Part shown: piece after piece, positions 52,664 to 63,674 of the stretch
Layout of the letters: every line of letters starts with the position of its first letter
How positions within the stretch are numbered: position 1 is the stretch's first letter
Origin: Diplonema japonicum
Lineage: Eukaryota; Euglenozoa; Diplonemea; Diplonemida; Diplonemidae
NCBI GenBank assembly: GCA_964019335.1
Contig: OZ025683.1
Span: 525,564 to 589,563, forward strand
Direction of reading: 5' to 3'
Length of the DNA: 64,000 nt
Position numbers and translations under genes: made by a program
Notes under the pieces: model-generated
What the model saw: only the letters and a program-made list of their open reading frames with translations
Database searches by the model: none
What the model was told of the DNA's origin: nothing

Positions 52664-53302
52664 GTGTGGGTGTTCGGCGGTGCAACCTGTTCGTTTCAAG
52701 GGTGGCGTGCTCAAGGGGACTCTGGAAACGGCATGGAGGGTGGTCAAGTTGCAGACCCGGGGGTGCAGACACCACCCGACACCGGGGAAGGAAGGGGTAG
52801 TGGGCATTGCGGCGGGAGCCGGCGCTACCAAGGTACACTACGTGAGTTCTTGGAGAGGTGCGACGCAAGGATAAGGGCCCCAGTGGGAAAGGTCAAGGAC
52901 CTGATCAAAGTGAAGGCGTGGGTGAGGGATGGAAGGAAGGTCACCCTCGACGTCTACGAGGGGAGGGGGCCCTGCGAGAAGGAGACGAGGCGCACTGTCC
53001 AGGACCATCTGCGGAAGATGGGTGTTGAAGAGGTCGACCTGCAGTCAGCGGTGGTGACGGTCCCGGGGTTGTTCGAGGACGTCTCCTTTGAGAGGTACCT
53101 TGGGCTGTTGGCCCGGAAGAAGGAGGAAGACAGGGAGAGGCGGCCTGAGGTGGTTGCCACGGACCTCCCCACCCTGGAAGAGCTGAAGTGGAGCAAGAAG
53201 GACAAGAAGCGGGCCCGGGCCCGATCGGCCAGATGTTCTGTCCTGGTTAGTCCGGTGTGCTCAGTGCAGGCTTGTCGCAAGACTCGTCGACACAGAGCTT
53301 GA
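52664..53302 (+). CDS. Monomer ORF, truncated copy 3
   Basis: Identical to the copy at 49364. Confidence 0.5.
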   Translation: MWVFGGATCSFQGWRAQGDSGNGMEGGQVADPGVQTPPDTGEGRGSGHCGGSRRYQGTLREFLERCDARIRAPVGKVKDLIKVKAWVRDGRKVTLDVYEGRGPCEKETRRTVQDHLRKMGVEEVDLQSAVVTVPGLFEDVSFERYLGLLARKKEEDRERRPEVVATDLPTLEELKWSKKDKKRARARSARCSVLVSPVCSVQACRKTRRHRA

Positions 53303-54313
53303 AGAGGGATGAACCGGGCCAGGCTGGCCATCAGAGCAGCTCCTAGTTCCCGCAACGGACAGTTCCAGGATAGCAGAACTGAGCAGTGCCTGTGTCTCTG
53401 CCACTCAGACTACCTGAACCACATCGCCCATCTTTTTTGCTTGCTTGCTTTTTTATACGCGCATTTCAGTTCCGCGAAGTTGCGAATGTTGGGGACGCGC
53501 TGCCGAGAAGCGAGAAGACCGAGATCCACAGCGCCGTGGCGACAAGCGTGGCAAGCAGCACTGGAACAACCCGAAGCCGTAGGCAACGGAAGAACACGCA
53601 AGCCCAAACCTGAATGGGCAAGACAGGCCACGCAGACGATCTCACGAAGCCAGCTGACTGCACCAAAGGACAGACGGACTACCACACGGGGCAAGCAGTC
53701 TGCGACAAGAAGTCTGACAAGCCCCAGTCCCCAAAGACATTCCGGAGGCAGAAGTCTGCATCACGGGACAAGCGGGCTCTAGTCTCTAGAAAGACTCCAG
53801 CTGCAGCCGAGCCCCAGCAACAACCAAGGAGGGCGCTCGACGACAACGGAGAGGTACAGATCTCAACAACGGCCACTACCAAGCAGTTGCTAGGAAGATC
53901 ATGCACACCTCCTCCGGACTGACGGTGGGCGTCGTACTTTCGTGCAAAGGAATTTTGCTACTTTGTTCTTTTTGGTCTTCGTTATGTCTATCTATGTATC
54001 AGTAATCCATCTTTCGATAGGTCTTGAAATCGAAGGGTGACATGCAGATTACGCCTACGCTGGCGGTTTGTATTACGGTACAATAGCAATAGGCCAATTT
54101 TTGCTCGGTTCAGTTGTGGGGCAACTTGTATTGTAGGAGACTTCAAAATACCAGGGAGGAGCGAGTGGCCGCGCCGGGGGGATGTACCTCGTGGTGAAGT
54201 AACTTCAGTGTGTCGTGAAATAATAACTATTTATATAACTCGAGCCGGGTTTTCAAGGGTGGGAGTGAAAATAATATTTTACATTATCTCACTCCCAGCT
54301 TTACTTTCACTGC

Positions 54314-54952
54314 GTGTGGGTGTTCGGCGGTGCAACCTGTTCGTTTCAAGGGTGGCGTGCTCAAGGGGACTCTGGAAACGGCATGGAGGGTGGTCAAGTT
54401 GCAGACCCGGGGGTGCAGACACCACCCGACACCGGGGAAGGAAGGGGTAGTGGGCATTGCGGCGGGAGCCGGCGCTACCAAGGTACACTACGTGAGTTCT
54501 TGGAGAGGTGCGACGCAAGGATAAGGGCCCCAGTGGGAAAGGTCAAGGACCTGATCAAAGTGAAGGCGTGGGTGAGGGATGGAAGGAAGGTCACCCTCGA
54601 CGTCTACGAGGGGAGGGGGCCCTGCGAGAAGGAGACGAGGCGCACTGTCCAGGACCATCTGCGGAAGATGGGTGTTGAAGAGGTCGACCTGCAGTCAGCG
54701 GTGGTGACGGTCCCGGGGTTGTTCGAGGACGTCTCCTTTGAGAGGTACCTTGGGCTGTTGGCCCGGAAGAAGGAGGAAGACAGGGAGAGGCGGCCTGAGG
54801 TGGTTGCCACGGACCTCCCCACCCTGGAAGAGCTGAAGTGGAGCAAGAAGGACAAGAAGCGGGCCCGGGCCCGATCGGCCAGATGTTCTGTCCTGGTTAG
54901 TCCGGTGTGCTCAGTGCAGGCTTGTCGCAAGACTCGTCGACACAGAGCTTGA
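54314..54952 (+). CDS. Monomer ORF, truncated copy 4
   Basis: Identical to the copy at 49364. Confidence 0.5.
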   Translation: MWVFGGATCSFQGWRAQGDSGNGMEGGQVADPGVQTPPDTGEGRGSGHCGGSRRYQGTLREFLERCDARIRAPVGKVKDLIKVKAWVRDGRKVTLDVYEGRGPCEKETRRTVQDHLRKMGVEEVDLQSAVVTVPGLFEDVSFERYLGLLARKKEEDRERRPEVVATDLPTLEELKWSKKDKKRARARSARCSVLVSPVCSVQACRKTRRHRA

Positions 54953-55963
54953 AGAGGGATGAACCGGGCCAGGCTGGCCATCAGAGCAGCTCCTAGTTCC
55001 CGCAACGGACAGTTCCAGGATAGCAGAACTGAGCAGTGCCTGTGTCTCTGCCACTCAGACTACCTGAACCACATCGCCCATCTTTTTTGCTTGCTTGCTT
55101 TTTTATACGCGCATTTCAGTTCCGCGAAGTTGCGAATGTTGGGGACGCGCTGCCGAGAAGCGAGAAGACCGAGATCCACAGCGCCGTGGCGACAAGCGTG
55201 GCAAGCAGCACTGGAACAACCCGAAGCCGTAGGCAACGGAAGAACACGCAAGCCCAAACCTGAATGGGCAAGACAGGCCACGCAGACGATCTCACGAAGC
55301 CAGCTGACTGCACCAAAGGACAGACGGACTACCACACGGGGCAAGCAGTCTGCGACAAGAAGTCTGACAAGCCCCAGTCCCCAAAGACATTCCGGAGGCA
55401 GAAGTCTGCATCACGGGACAAGCGGGCTCTAGTCTCTAGAAAGACTCCAGCTGCAGCCGAGCCCCAGCAACAACCAAGGAGGGCGCTCGACGACAACGGA
55501 GAGGTACAGATCTCAACAACGGCCACTACCAAGCAGTTGCTAGGAAGATCATGCACACCTCCTCCGGACTGACGGTGGGCGTCGTACTTTCGTGCAAAGG
55601 AATTTTGCTACTTTGTTCTTTTTGGTCTTCGTTATGTCTATCTATGTATCAGTAATCCATCTTTCGATAGGTCTTGAAATCGAAGGGTGACATGCAGATT
55701 ACGCCTACGCTGGCGGTTTGTATTACGGTACAATAGCAATAGGCCAATTTTTGCTCGGTTCAGTTGTGGGGCAACTTGTATTGTAGGAGACTTCAAAATA
55801 CCAGGGAGGAGCGAGTGGCCGCGCCGGGGGGATGTACCTCGTGGTGAAGTAACTTCAGTGTGTCGTGAAATAATAACTATTTATATAACTCGAGCCGGGT
55901 TTTCAAGGGTGGGAGTGAAAATAATATTTTACATTATCTCACTCCCAGCTTTACTTTCACTGC

Positions 55964-56602
55964 GTGTGGGTGTTCGGCGGTGCAACCTGTTCGTTTCAAG
56001 GGTGGCGTGCTCAAGGGGACTCTGGAAACGGCATGGAGGGTGGTCAAGTTGCAGACCCGGGGGTGCAGACACCACCCGACACCGGGGAAGGAAGGGGTAG
56101 TGGGCATTGCGGCGGGAGCCGGCGCTACCAAGGTACACTACGTGAGTTCTTGGAGAGGTGCGACGCAAGGATAAGGGCCCCAGTGGGAAAGGTCAAGGAC
56201 CTGATCAAAGTGAAGGCGTGGGTGAGGGATGGAAGGAAGGTCACCCTCGACGTCTACGAGGGGAGGGGGCCCTGCGAGAAGGAGACGAGGCGCACTGTCC
56301 AGGACCATCTGCGGAAGATGGGTGTTGAAGAGGTCGACCTGCAGTCAGCGGTGGTGACGGTCCCGGGGTTGTTCGAGGACGTCTCCTTTGAGAGGTACCT
56401 TGGGCTGTTGGCCCGGAAGAAGGAGGAAGACAGGGAGAGGCGGCCTGAGGTGGTTGCCACGGACCTCCCCACCCTGGAAGAGCTGAAGTGGAGCAAGAAG
56501 GACAAGAAGCGGGCCCGGGCCCGATCGGCCAGATGTTCTGTCCTGGTTAGTCCGGTGTGCTCAGTGCAGGCTTGTCGCAAGACTCGTCGACACAGAGCTT
56601 GA
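55964..56602 (+). CDS. Monomer ORF, truncated copy 5
   Basis: Identical to the copy at 49364. Confidence 0.5.
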   Translation: MWVFGGATCSFQGWRAQGDSGNGMEGGQVADPGVQTPPDTGEGRGSGHCGGSRRYQGTLREFLERCDARIRAPVGKVKDLIKVKAWVRDGRKVTLDVYEGRGPCEKETRRTVQDHLRKMGVEEVDLQSAVVTVPGLFEDVSFERYLGLLARKKEEDRERRPEVVATDLPTLEELKWSKKDKKRARARSARCSVLVSPVCSVQACRKTRRHRA

Positions 56603-57613
56603 AGAGGGATGAACCGGGCCAGGCTGGCCATCAGAGCAGCTCCTAGTTCCCGCAACGGACAGTTCCAGGATAGCAGAACTGAGCAGTGCCTGTGTCTCTG
56701 CCACTCAGACTACCTGAACCACATCGCCCATCTTTTTTGCTTGCTTGCTTTTTTATACGCGCATTTCAGTTCCGCGAAGTTGCGAATGTTGGGGACGCGC
56801 TGCCGAGAAGCGAGAAGACCGAGATCCACAGCGCCGTGGCGACAAGCGTGGCAAGCAGCACTGGAACAACCCGAAGCCGTAGGCAACGGAAGAACACGCA
56901 AGCCCAAACCTGAATGGGCAAGACAGGCCACGCAGACGATCTCACGAAGCCAGCTGACTGCACCAAAGGACAGACGGACTACCACACGGGGCAAGCAGTC
57001 TGCGACAAGAAGTCTGACAAGCCCCAGTCCCCAAAGACATTCCGGAGGCAGAAGTCTGCATCACGGGACAAGCGGGCTCTAGTCTCTAGAAAGACTCCAG
57101 CTGCAGCCGAGCCCCAGCAACAACCAAGGAGGGCGCTCGACGACAACGGAGAGGTACAGATCTCAACAACGGCCACTACCAAGCAGTTGCTAGGAAGATC
57201 ATGCACACCTCCTCCGGACTGACGGTGGGCGTCGTACTTTCGTGCAAAGGAATTTTGCTACTTTGTTCTTTTTGGTCTTCGTTATGTCTATCTATGTATC
57301 AGTAATCCATCTTTCGATAGGTCTTGAAATCGAAGGGTGACATGCAGATTACGCCTACGCTGGCGGTTTGTATTACGGTACAATAGCAATAGGCCAATTT
57401 TTGCTCGGTTCAGTTGTGGGGCAACTTGTATTGTAGGAGACTTCAAAATACCAGGGAGGAGCGAGTGGCCGCGCCGGGGGGATGTACCTCGTGGTGAAGT
57501 AACTTCAGTGTGTCGTGAAATAATAACTATTTATATAACTCGAGCCGGGTTTTCAAGGGTGGGAGTGAAAATAATATTTTACATTATCTCACTCCCAGCT
57601 TTACTTTCACTGC

Positions 57614-58252
57614 GTGTGGGTGTTCGGCGGTGCAACCTGTTCGTTTCAAGGGTGGCGTGCTCAAGGGGACTCTGGAAACGGCATGGAGGGTGGTCAAGTT
57701 GCAGACCCGGGGGTGCAGACACCACCCGACACCGGGGAAGGAAGGGGTAGTGGGCATTGCGGCGGGAGCCGGCGCTACCAAGGTACACTACGTGAGTTCT
57801 TGGAGAGGTGCGACGCAAGGATAAGGGCCCCAGTGGGAAAGGTCAAGGACCTGATCAAAGTGAAGGCGTGGGTGAGGGATGGAAGGAAGGTCACCCTCGA
57901 CGTCTACGAGGGGAGGGGGCCCTGCGAGAAGGAGACGAGGCGCACTGTCCAGGACCATCTGCGGAAGATGGGTGTTGAAGAGGTCGACCTGCAGTCAGCG
58001 GTGGTGACGGTCCCGGGGTTGTTCGAGGACGTCTCCTTTGAGAGGTACCTTGGGCTGTTGGCCCGGAAGAAGGAGGAAGACAGGGAGAGGCGGCCTGAGG
58101 TGGTTGCCACGGACCTCCCCACCCTGGAAGAGCTGAAGTGGAGCAAGAAGGACAAGAAGCGGGCCCGGGCCCGATCGGCCAGATGTTCTGTCCTGGTTAG
58201 TCCGGTGTGCTCAGTGCAGGCTTGTCGCAAGACTCGTCGACACAGAGCTTGA
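57614..58252 (+). CDS. Monomer ORF, truncated copy 6
   Basis: Identical to the copy at 49364. Confidence 0.5.
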   Translation: MWVFGGATCSFQGWRAQGDSGNGMEGGQVADPGVQTPPDTGEGRGSGHCGGSRRYQGTLREFLERCDARIRAPVGKVKDLIKVKAWVRDGRKVTLDVYEGRGPCEKETRRTVQDHLRKMGVEEVDLQSAVVTVPGLFEDVSFERYLGLLARKKEEDRERRPEVVATDLPTLEELKWSKKDKKRARARSARCSVLVSPVCSVQACRKTRRHRA

Positions 58253-59263
58253 AGAGGGATGAACCGGGCCAGGCTGGCCATCAGAGCAGCTCCTAGTTCC
58301 CGCAACGGACAGTTCCAGGATAGCAGAACTGAGCAGTGCCTGTGTCTCTGCCACTCAGACTACCTGAACCACATCGCCCATCTTTTTTGCTTGCTTGCTT
58401 TTTTATACGCGCATTTCAGTTCCGCGAAGTTGCGAATGTTGGGGACGCGCTGCCGAGAAGCGAGAAGACCGAGATCCACAGCGCCGTGGCGACAAGCGTG
58501 GCAAGCAGCACTGGAACAACCCGAAGCCGTAGGCAACGGAAGAACACGCAAGCCCAAACCTGAATGGGCAAGACAGGCCACGCAGACGATCTCACGAAGC
58601 CAGCTGACTGCACCAAAGGACAGACGGACTACCACACGGGGCAAGCAGTCTGCGACAAGAAGTCTGACAAGCCCCAGTCCCCAAAGACATTCCGGAGGCA
58701 GAAGTCTGCATCACGGGACAAGCGGGCTCTAGTCTCTAGAAAGACTCCAGCTGCAGCCGAGCCCCAGCAACAACCAAGGAGGGCGCTCGACGACAACGGA
58801 GAGGTACAGATCTCAACAACGGCCACTACCAAGCAGTTGCTAGGAAGATCATGCACACCTCCTCCGGACTGACGGTGGGCGTCGTACTTTCGTGCAAAGG
58901 AATTTTGCTACTTTGTTCTTTTTGGTCTTCGTTATGTCTATCTATGTATCAGTAATCCATCTTTCGATAGGTCTTGAAATCGAAGGGTGACATGCAGATT
59001 ACGCCTACGCTGGCGGTTTGTATTACGGTACAATAGCAATAGGCCAATTTTTGCTCGGTTCAGTTGTGGGGCAACTTGTATTGTAGGAGACTTCAAAATA
59101 CCAGGGAGGAGCGAGTGGCCGCGCCGGGGGGATGTACCTCGTGGTGAAGTAACTTCAGTGTGTCGTGAAATAATAACTATTTATATAACTCGAGCCGGGT
59201 TTTCAAGGGTGGGAGTGAAAATAATATTTTACATTATCTCACTCCCAGCTTTACTTTCACTGC

Positions 59264-59902
59264 GTGTGGGTGTTCGGCGGTGCAACCTGTTCGTTTCAAG
59301 GGTGGCGTGCTCAAGGGGACTCTGGAAACGGCATGGAGGGTGGTCAAGTTGCAGACCCGGGGGTGCAGACACCACCCGACACCGGGGAAGGAAGGGGTAG
59401 TGGGCATTGCGGCGGGAGCCGGCGCTACCAAGGTACACTACGTGAGTTCTTGGAGAGGTGCGACGCAAGGATAAGGGCCCCAGTGGGAAAGGTCAAGGAC
59501 CTGATCAAAGTGAAGGCGTGGGTGAGGGATGGAAGGAAGGTCACCCTCGACGTCTACGAGGGGAGGGGGCCCTGCGAGAAGGAGACGAGGCGCACTGTCC
59601 AGGACCATCTGCGGAAGATGGGTGTTGAAGAGGTCGACCTGCAGTCAGCGGTGGTGACGGTCCCGGGGTTGTTCGAGGACGTCTCCTTTGAGAGGTACCT
59701 TGGGCTGTTGGCCCGGAAGAAGGAGGAAGACAGGGAGAGGCGGCCTGAGGTGGTTGCCACGGACCTCCCCACCCTGGAAGAGCTGAAGTGGAGCAAGAAG
59801 GACAAGAAGCGGGCCCGGGCCCGATCGGCCAGATGTTCTGTCCTGGTTAGTCCGGTGTGCTCAGTGCAGGCTTGTCGCAAGACTCGTCGACACAGAGCTT
59901 GA
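59264..59902 (+). CDS. Monomer ORF, truncated copy 7
   Basis: Identical to the copy at 49364. Confidence 0.5.
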   Translation: MWVFGGATCSFQGWRAQGDSGNGMEGGQVADPGVQTPPDTGEGRGSGHCGGSRRYQGTLREFLERCDARIRAPVGKVKDLIKVKAWVRDGRKVTLDVYEGRGPCEKETRRTVQDHLRKMGVEEVDLQSAVVTVPGLFEDVSFERYLGLLARKKEEDRERRPEVVATDLPTLEELKWSKKDKKRARARSARCSVLVSPVCSVQACRKTRRHRA

Positions 59903-60913
59903 AGAGGGATGAACCGGGCCAGGCTGGCCATCAGAGCAGCTCCTAGTTCCCGCAACGGACAGTTCCAGGATAGCAGAACTGAGCAGTGCCTGTGTCTCTG
60001 CCACTCAGACTACCTGAACCACATCGCCCATCTTTTTTGCTTGCTTGCTTTTTTATACGCGCATTTCAGTTCCGCGAAGTTGCGAATGTTGGGGACGCGC
60101 TGCCGAGAAGCGAGAAGACCGAGATCCACAGCGCCGTGGCGACAAGCGTGGCAAGCAGCACTGGAACAACCCGAAGCCGTAGGCAACGGAAGAACACGCA
60201 AGCCCAAACCTGAATGGGCAAGACAGGCCACGCAGACGATCTCACGAAGCCAGCTGACTGCACCAAAGGACAGACGGACTACCACACGGGGCAAGCAGTC
60301 TGCGACAAGAAGTCTGACAAGCCCCAGTCCCCAAAGACATTCCGGAGGCAGAAGTCTGCATCACGGGACAAGCGGGCTCTAGTCTCTAGAAAGACTCCAG
60401 CTGCAGCCGAGCCCCAGCAACAACCAAGGAGGGCGCTCGACGACAACGGAGAGGTACAGATCTCAACAACGGCCACTACCAAGCAGTTGCTAGGAAGATC
60501 ATGCACACCTCCTCCGGACTGACGGTGGGCGTCGTACTTTCGTGCAAAGGAATTTTGCTACTTTGTTCTTTTTGGTCTTCGTTATGTCTATCTATGTATC
60601 AGTAATCCATCTTTCGATAGGTCTTGAAATCGAAGGGTGACATGCAGATTACGCCTACGCTGGCGGTTTGTATTACGGTACAATAGCAATAGGCCAATTT
60701 TTGCTCGGTTCAGTTGTGGGGCAACTTGTATTGTAGGAGACTTCAAAATACCAGGGAGGAGCGAGTGGCCGCGCCGGGGGGATGTACCTCGTGGTGAAGT
60801 AACTTCAGTGTGTCGTGAAATAATAACTATTTATATAACTCGAGCCGGGTTTTCAAGGGTGGGAGTGAAAATAATATTTTACATTATCTCACTCCCAGCT
60901 TTACTTTCACTGC

Positions 60914-61552
60914 GTGTGGGTGTTCGGCGGTGCAACCTGTTCGTTTCAAGGGTGGCGTGCTCAAGGGGACTCTGGAAACGGCATGGAGGGTGGTCAAGTT
61001 GCAGACCCGGGGGTGCAGACACCACCCGACACCGGGGAAGGAAGGGGTAGTGGGCATTGCGGCGGGAGCCGGCGCTACCAAGGTACACTACGTGAGTTCT
61101 TGGAGAGGTGCGACGCAAGGATAAGGGCCCCAGTGGGAAAGGTCAAGGACCTGATCAAAGTGAAGGCGTGGGTGAGGGATGGAAGGAAGGTCACCCTCGA
61201 CGTCTACGAGGGGAGGGGGCCCTGCGAGAAGGAGACGAGGCGCACTGTCCAGGACCATCTGCGGAAGATGGGTGTTGAAGAGGTCGACCTGCAGTCAGCG
61301 GTGGTGACGGTCCCGGGGTTGTTCGAGGACGTCTCCTTTGAGAGGTACCTTGGGCTGTTGGCCCGGAAGAAGGAGGAAGACAGGGAGAGGCGGCCTGAGG
61401 TGGTTGCCACGGACCTCCCCACCCTGGAAGAGCTGAAGTGGAGCAAGAAGGACAAGAAGCGGGCCCGGGCCCGATCGGCCAGATGTTCTGTCCTGGTTAG
61501 TCCGGTGTGCTCAGTGCAGGCTTGTCGCAAGACTCGTCGACACAGAGCTTGA
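60914..61552 (+). CDS. Monomer ORF, truncated copy 8
   Basis: Identical to the copy at 49364. Confidence 0.5.
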   Translation: MWVFGGATCSFQGWRAQGDSGNGMEGGQVADPGVQTPPDTGEGRGSGHCGGSRRYQGTLREFLERCDARIRAPVGKVKDLIKVKAWVRDGRKVTLDVYEGRGPCEKETRRTVQDHLRKMGVEEVDLQSAVVTVPGLFEDVSFERYLGLLARKKEEDRERRPEVVATDLPTLEELKWSKKDKKRARARSARCSVLVSPVCSVQACRKTRRHRA

Positions 61553-62563
61553 AGAGGGATGAACCGGGCCAGGCTGGCCATCAGAGCAGCTCCTAGTTCC
61601 CGCAACGGACAGTTCCAGGATAGCAGAACTGAGCAGTGCCTGTGTCTCTGCCACTCAGACTACCTGAACCACATCGCCCATCTTTTTTGCTTGCTTGCTT
61701 TTTTATACGCGCATTTCAGTTCCGCGAAGTTGCGAATGTTGGGGACGCGCTGCCGAGAAGCGAGAAGACCGAGATCCACAGCGCCGTGGCGACAAGCGTG
61801 GCAAGCAGCACTGGAACAACCCGAAGCCGTAGGCAACGGAAGAACACGCAAGCCCAAACCTGAATGGGCAAGACAGGCCACGCAGACGATCTCACGAAGC
61901 CAGCTGACTGCACCAAAGGACAGACGGACTACCACACGGGGCAAGCAGTCTGCGACAAGAAGTCTGACAAGCCCCAGTCCCCAAAGACATTCCGGAGGCA
62001 GAAGTCTGCATCACGGGACAAGCGGGCTCTAGTCTCTAGAAAGACTCCAGCTGCAGCCGAGCCCCAGCAACAACCAAGGAGGGCGCTCGACGACAACGGA
62101 GAGGTACAGATCTCAACAACGGCCACTACCAAGCAGTTGCTAGGAAGATCATGCACACCTCCTCCGGACTGACGGTGGGCGTCGTACTTTCGTGCAAAGG
62201 AATTTTGCTACTTTGTTCTTTTTGGTCTTCGTTATGTCTATCTATGTATCAGTAATCCATCTTTCGATAGGTCTTGAAATCGAAGGGTGACATGCAGATT
62301 ACGCCTACGCTGGCGGTTTGTATTACGGTACAATAGCAATAGGCCAATTTTTGCTCGGTTCAGTTGTGGGGCAACTTGTATTGTAGGAGACTTCAAAATA
62401 CCAGGGAGGAGCGAGTGGCCGCGCCGGGGGGATGTACCTCGTGGTGAAGTAACTTCAGTGTGTCGTGAAATAATAACTATTTATATAACTCGAGCCGGGT
62501 TTTCAAGGGTGGGAGTGAAAATAATATTTTACATTATCTCACTCCCAGCTTTACTTTCACTGC

Positions 62564-63448
62564 GTGTGGGTGTTCGGCGGTGCAACCTGTTCGTTTCAAG
62601 GGTGGCGTGCTCAAGGGGACTCTGGAAACGGCATGGAGGGTGGTCAAGTTGCAGACCCGGGGGTGCAGACACCACCCGACACCGGGGAAGGAAGGGGTAG
62701 TGGGCATTGCGGCGGGAGCCGGCGCTACCAAGGTACACTACGTGAGTTCTTGGAGAGGTGCGACGCAAGGATAAGGGCCCCAGTGGGAAAGGTCAAGGAC
62801 CTGATCAAAGTGAAGGCGTGGGTGAGGGATGGAAGGAAGGTCACCCTCGACGTCTACGAGGGGAGGGGGCCCTGCGAGAAGGAGACGAGGCGCACTGTCC
62901 AGGACCATCTGCGGAAGATGGGTGTTGAAGAGGTCGACCTGCAGTCAGCGGTGGTGACGGTCCCGGGGTTGTTCGAGGACGTCTCCTTTGAGAGGTACCT
63001 TGGGCTGTTGGCCCGGAAGAAGGAGGAAGACAGGGAGAGGCGGCCTGAGGTGGTTGCCACGGACCTCCCCACCCTGGAAGAGCTGAAGTGGAGCAAGAAG
63101 GACAAGAAGCGGGCCCGGGCCCGATCGGCCAGTACTGACTCGGATTGTGTGGAGGGTGGCTACATCTATCTGAAGGGTACGGGGGCGGATGGCACCGTGG
63201 TCGAAGCCAACATATGCAGGGGTGAGCTCAAGGGGATGACCGGGCCCCAGTTCAAGTTCTTGGCGGAGCACAGGTTGATGGAAGAGCTGGGGAGCGACGA
63301 CCTGGTGCGGGACACGGTCAAGGTGCGCAACAAGGAGAACTGGGCCCCGGTGAACAGTGCGGTGGCTTGGCTGCAGCTCGAGTCGGGGAGGGCACGGGTG
63401 GGGCCCATACCCCACAAGAAGAGGTCCAAAGGCTCGCTGGCCAGATAG
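62564..63448 (+). CDS. Full-length version of the monomer ORF, 294 aa, unknown function
   Basis: This is the only copy whose frame continues past the array edge (63132) into unique sequence. It adds about 105 residues (TDSDCVEGGYIYLKGTG, KGMTGPQFKFLAEHRLMEE, NKENWAPVNSAVAWLQLE) and ends in a basic tail, HKKRSKGSLAR. The alternative start M24 (ATGGAGGG, 62633) gives 271 residues. The first 60 residues are Gly/Arg-rich and may be leader rather than protein. From about residue 55 the sequence is balanced and charged with a helix-turn pattern, ending in a Lys/Arg-rich hinge at 175-188. Third positions are GC-rich like other genes here. A capsid/gag-like or nucleic-acid-binding transposon protein is possible but unproven. 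An acceptor-like TCTCACTCCCAG lies 18 nt before the first ATG. Confidence 0.6.
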   Translation: MWVFGGATCSFQGWRAQGDSGNGMEGGQVADPGVQTPPDTGEGRGSGHCGGSRRYQGTLREFLERCDARIRAPVGKVKDLIKVKAWVRDGRKVTLDVYEGRGPCEKETRRTVQDHLRKMGVEEVDLQSAVVTVPGLFEDVSFERYLGLLARKKEEDRERRPEVVATDLPTLEELKWSKKDKKRARARSASTDSDCVEGGYIYLKGTGADGTVVEANICRGELKGMTGPQFKFLAEHRLMEELGSDDLVRDTVKVRNKENWAPVNSAVAWLQLESGRARVGPIPHKKRSKGSLAR

Positions 63449-63627
63449 GCCAGCGGGGGTGTGGGGGGCTGTTCTCCCCCCCCCCGCCATAGGAAGATGT
63501 GAAACTCTTTTTTTTTTTTTTTTTTCTGAGAAAAAAAAAAAGGGAAAAATAAAAGAATAGGGAACAGGTGCTACAACGGCCAGGCTAGATAGAACCACTT
63601 AGATTTTTTTTTTTTTTTCCTTTTTTT

Positions 63628-63674
<47 letters not shown>

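Larger units (their letters stand above)
48283..63132 (+). repeat. Nine tandem copies of a 1,650-bp monomer
   Basis: Monomers begin at 48283, 49933, 51583, 53233, 54883, 56533, 58183, 59833 and 61483. The last ends at 63132, making exactly 9.0 units (14,850 bp). I see no base differences between copies. The junction sequence is CCAG|ATGTTCTG. The left flank joins at CTG|ATGTTCTG and the right flank at CCAG|TACTGACT, leaving one base of microhomology. Each monomer contains, in order, a basic-peptide region, a 71-bp transposase-like fragment, a leader-like block, an AT-loop hairpin and a GC-rich ORF. The array is a very recent amplification or an assembly/cloning artefact. Confidence 0.95.

Noticed and set aside
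48283-63132. CRISPR-like or rDNA-type array
   Set aside because: Units are 1,650 bp with no spacer variation; no rRNA, 5S or recognised spliced-leader RNA sequence seen in the monomer.
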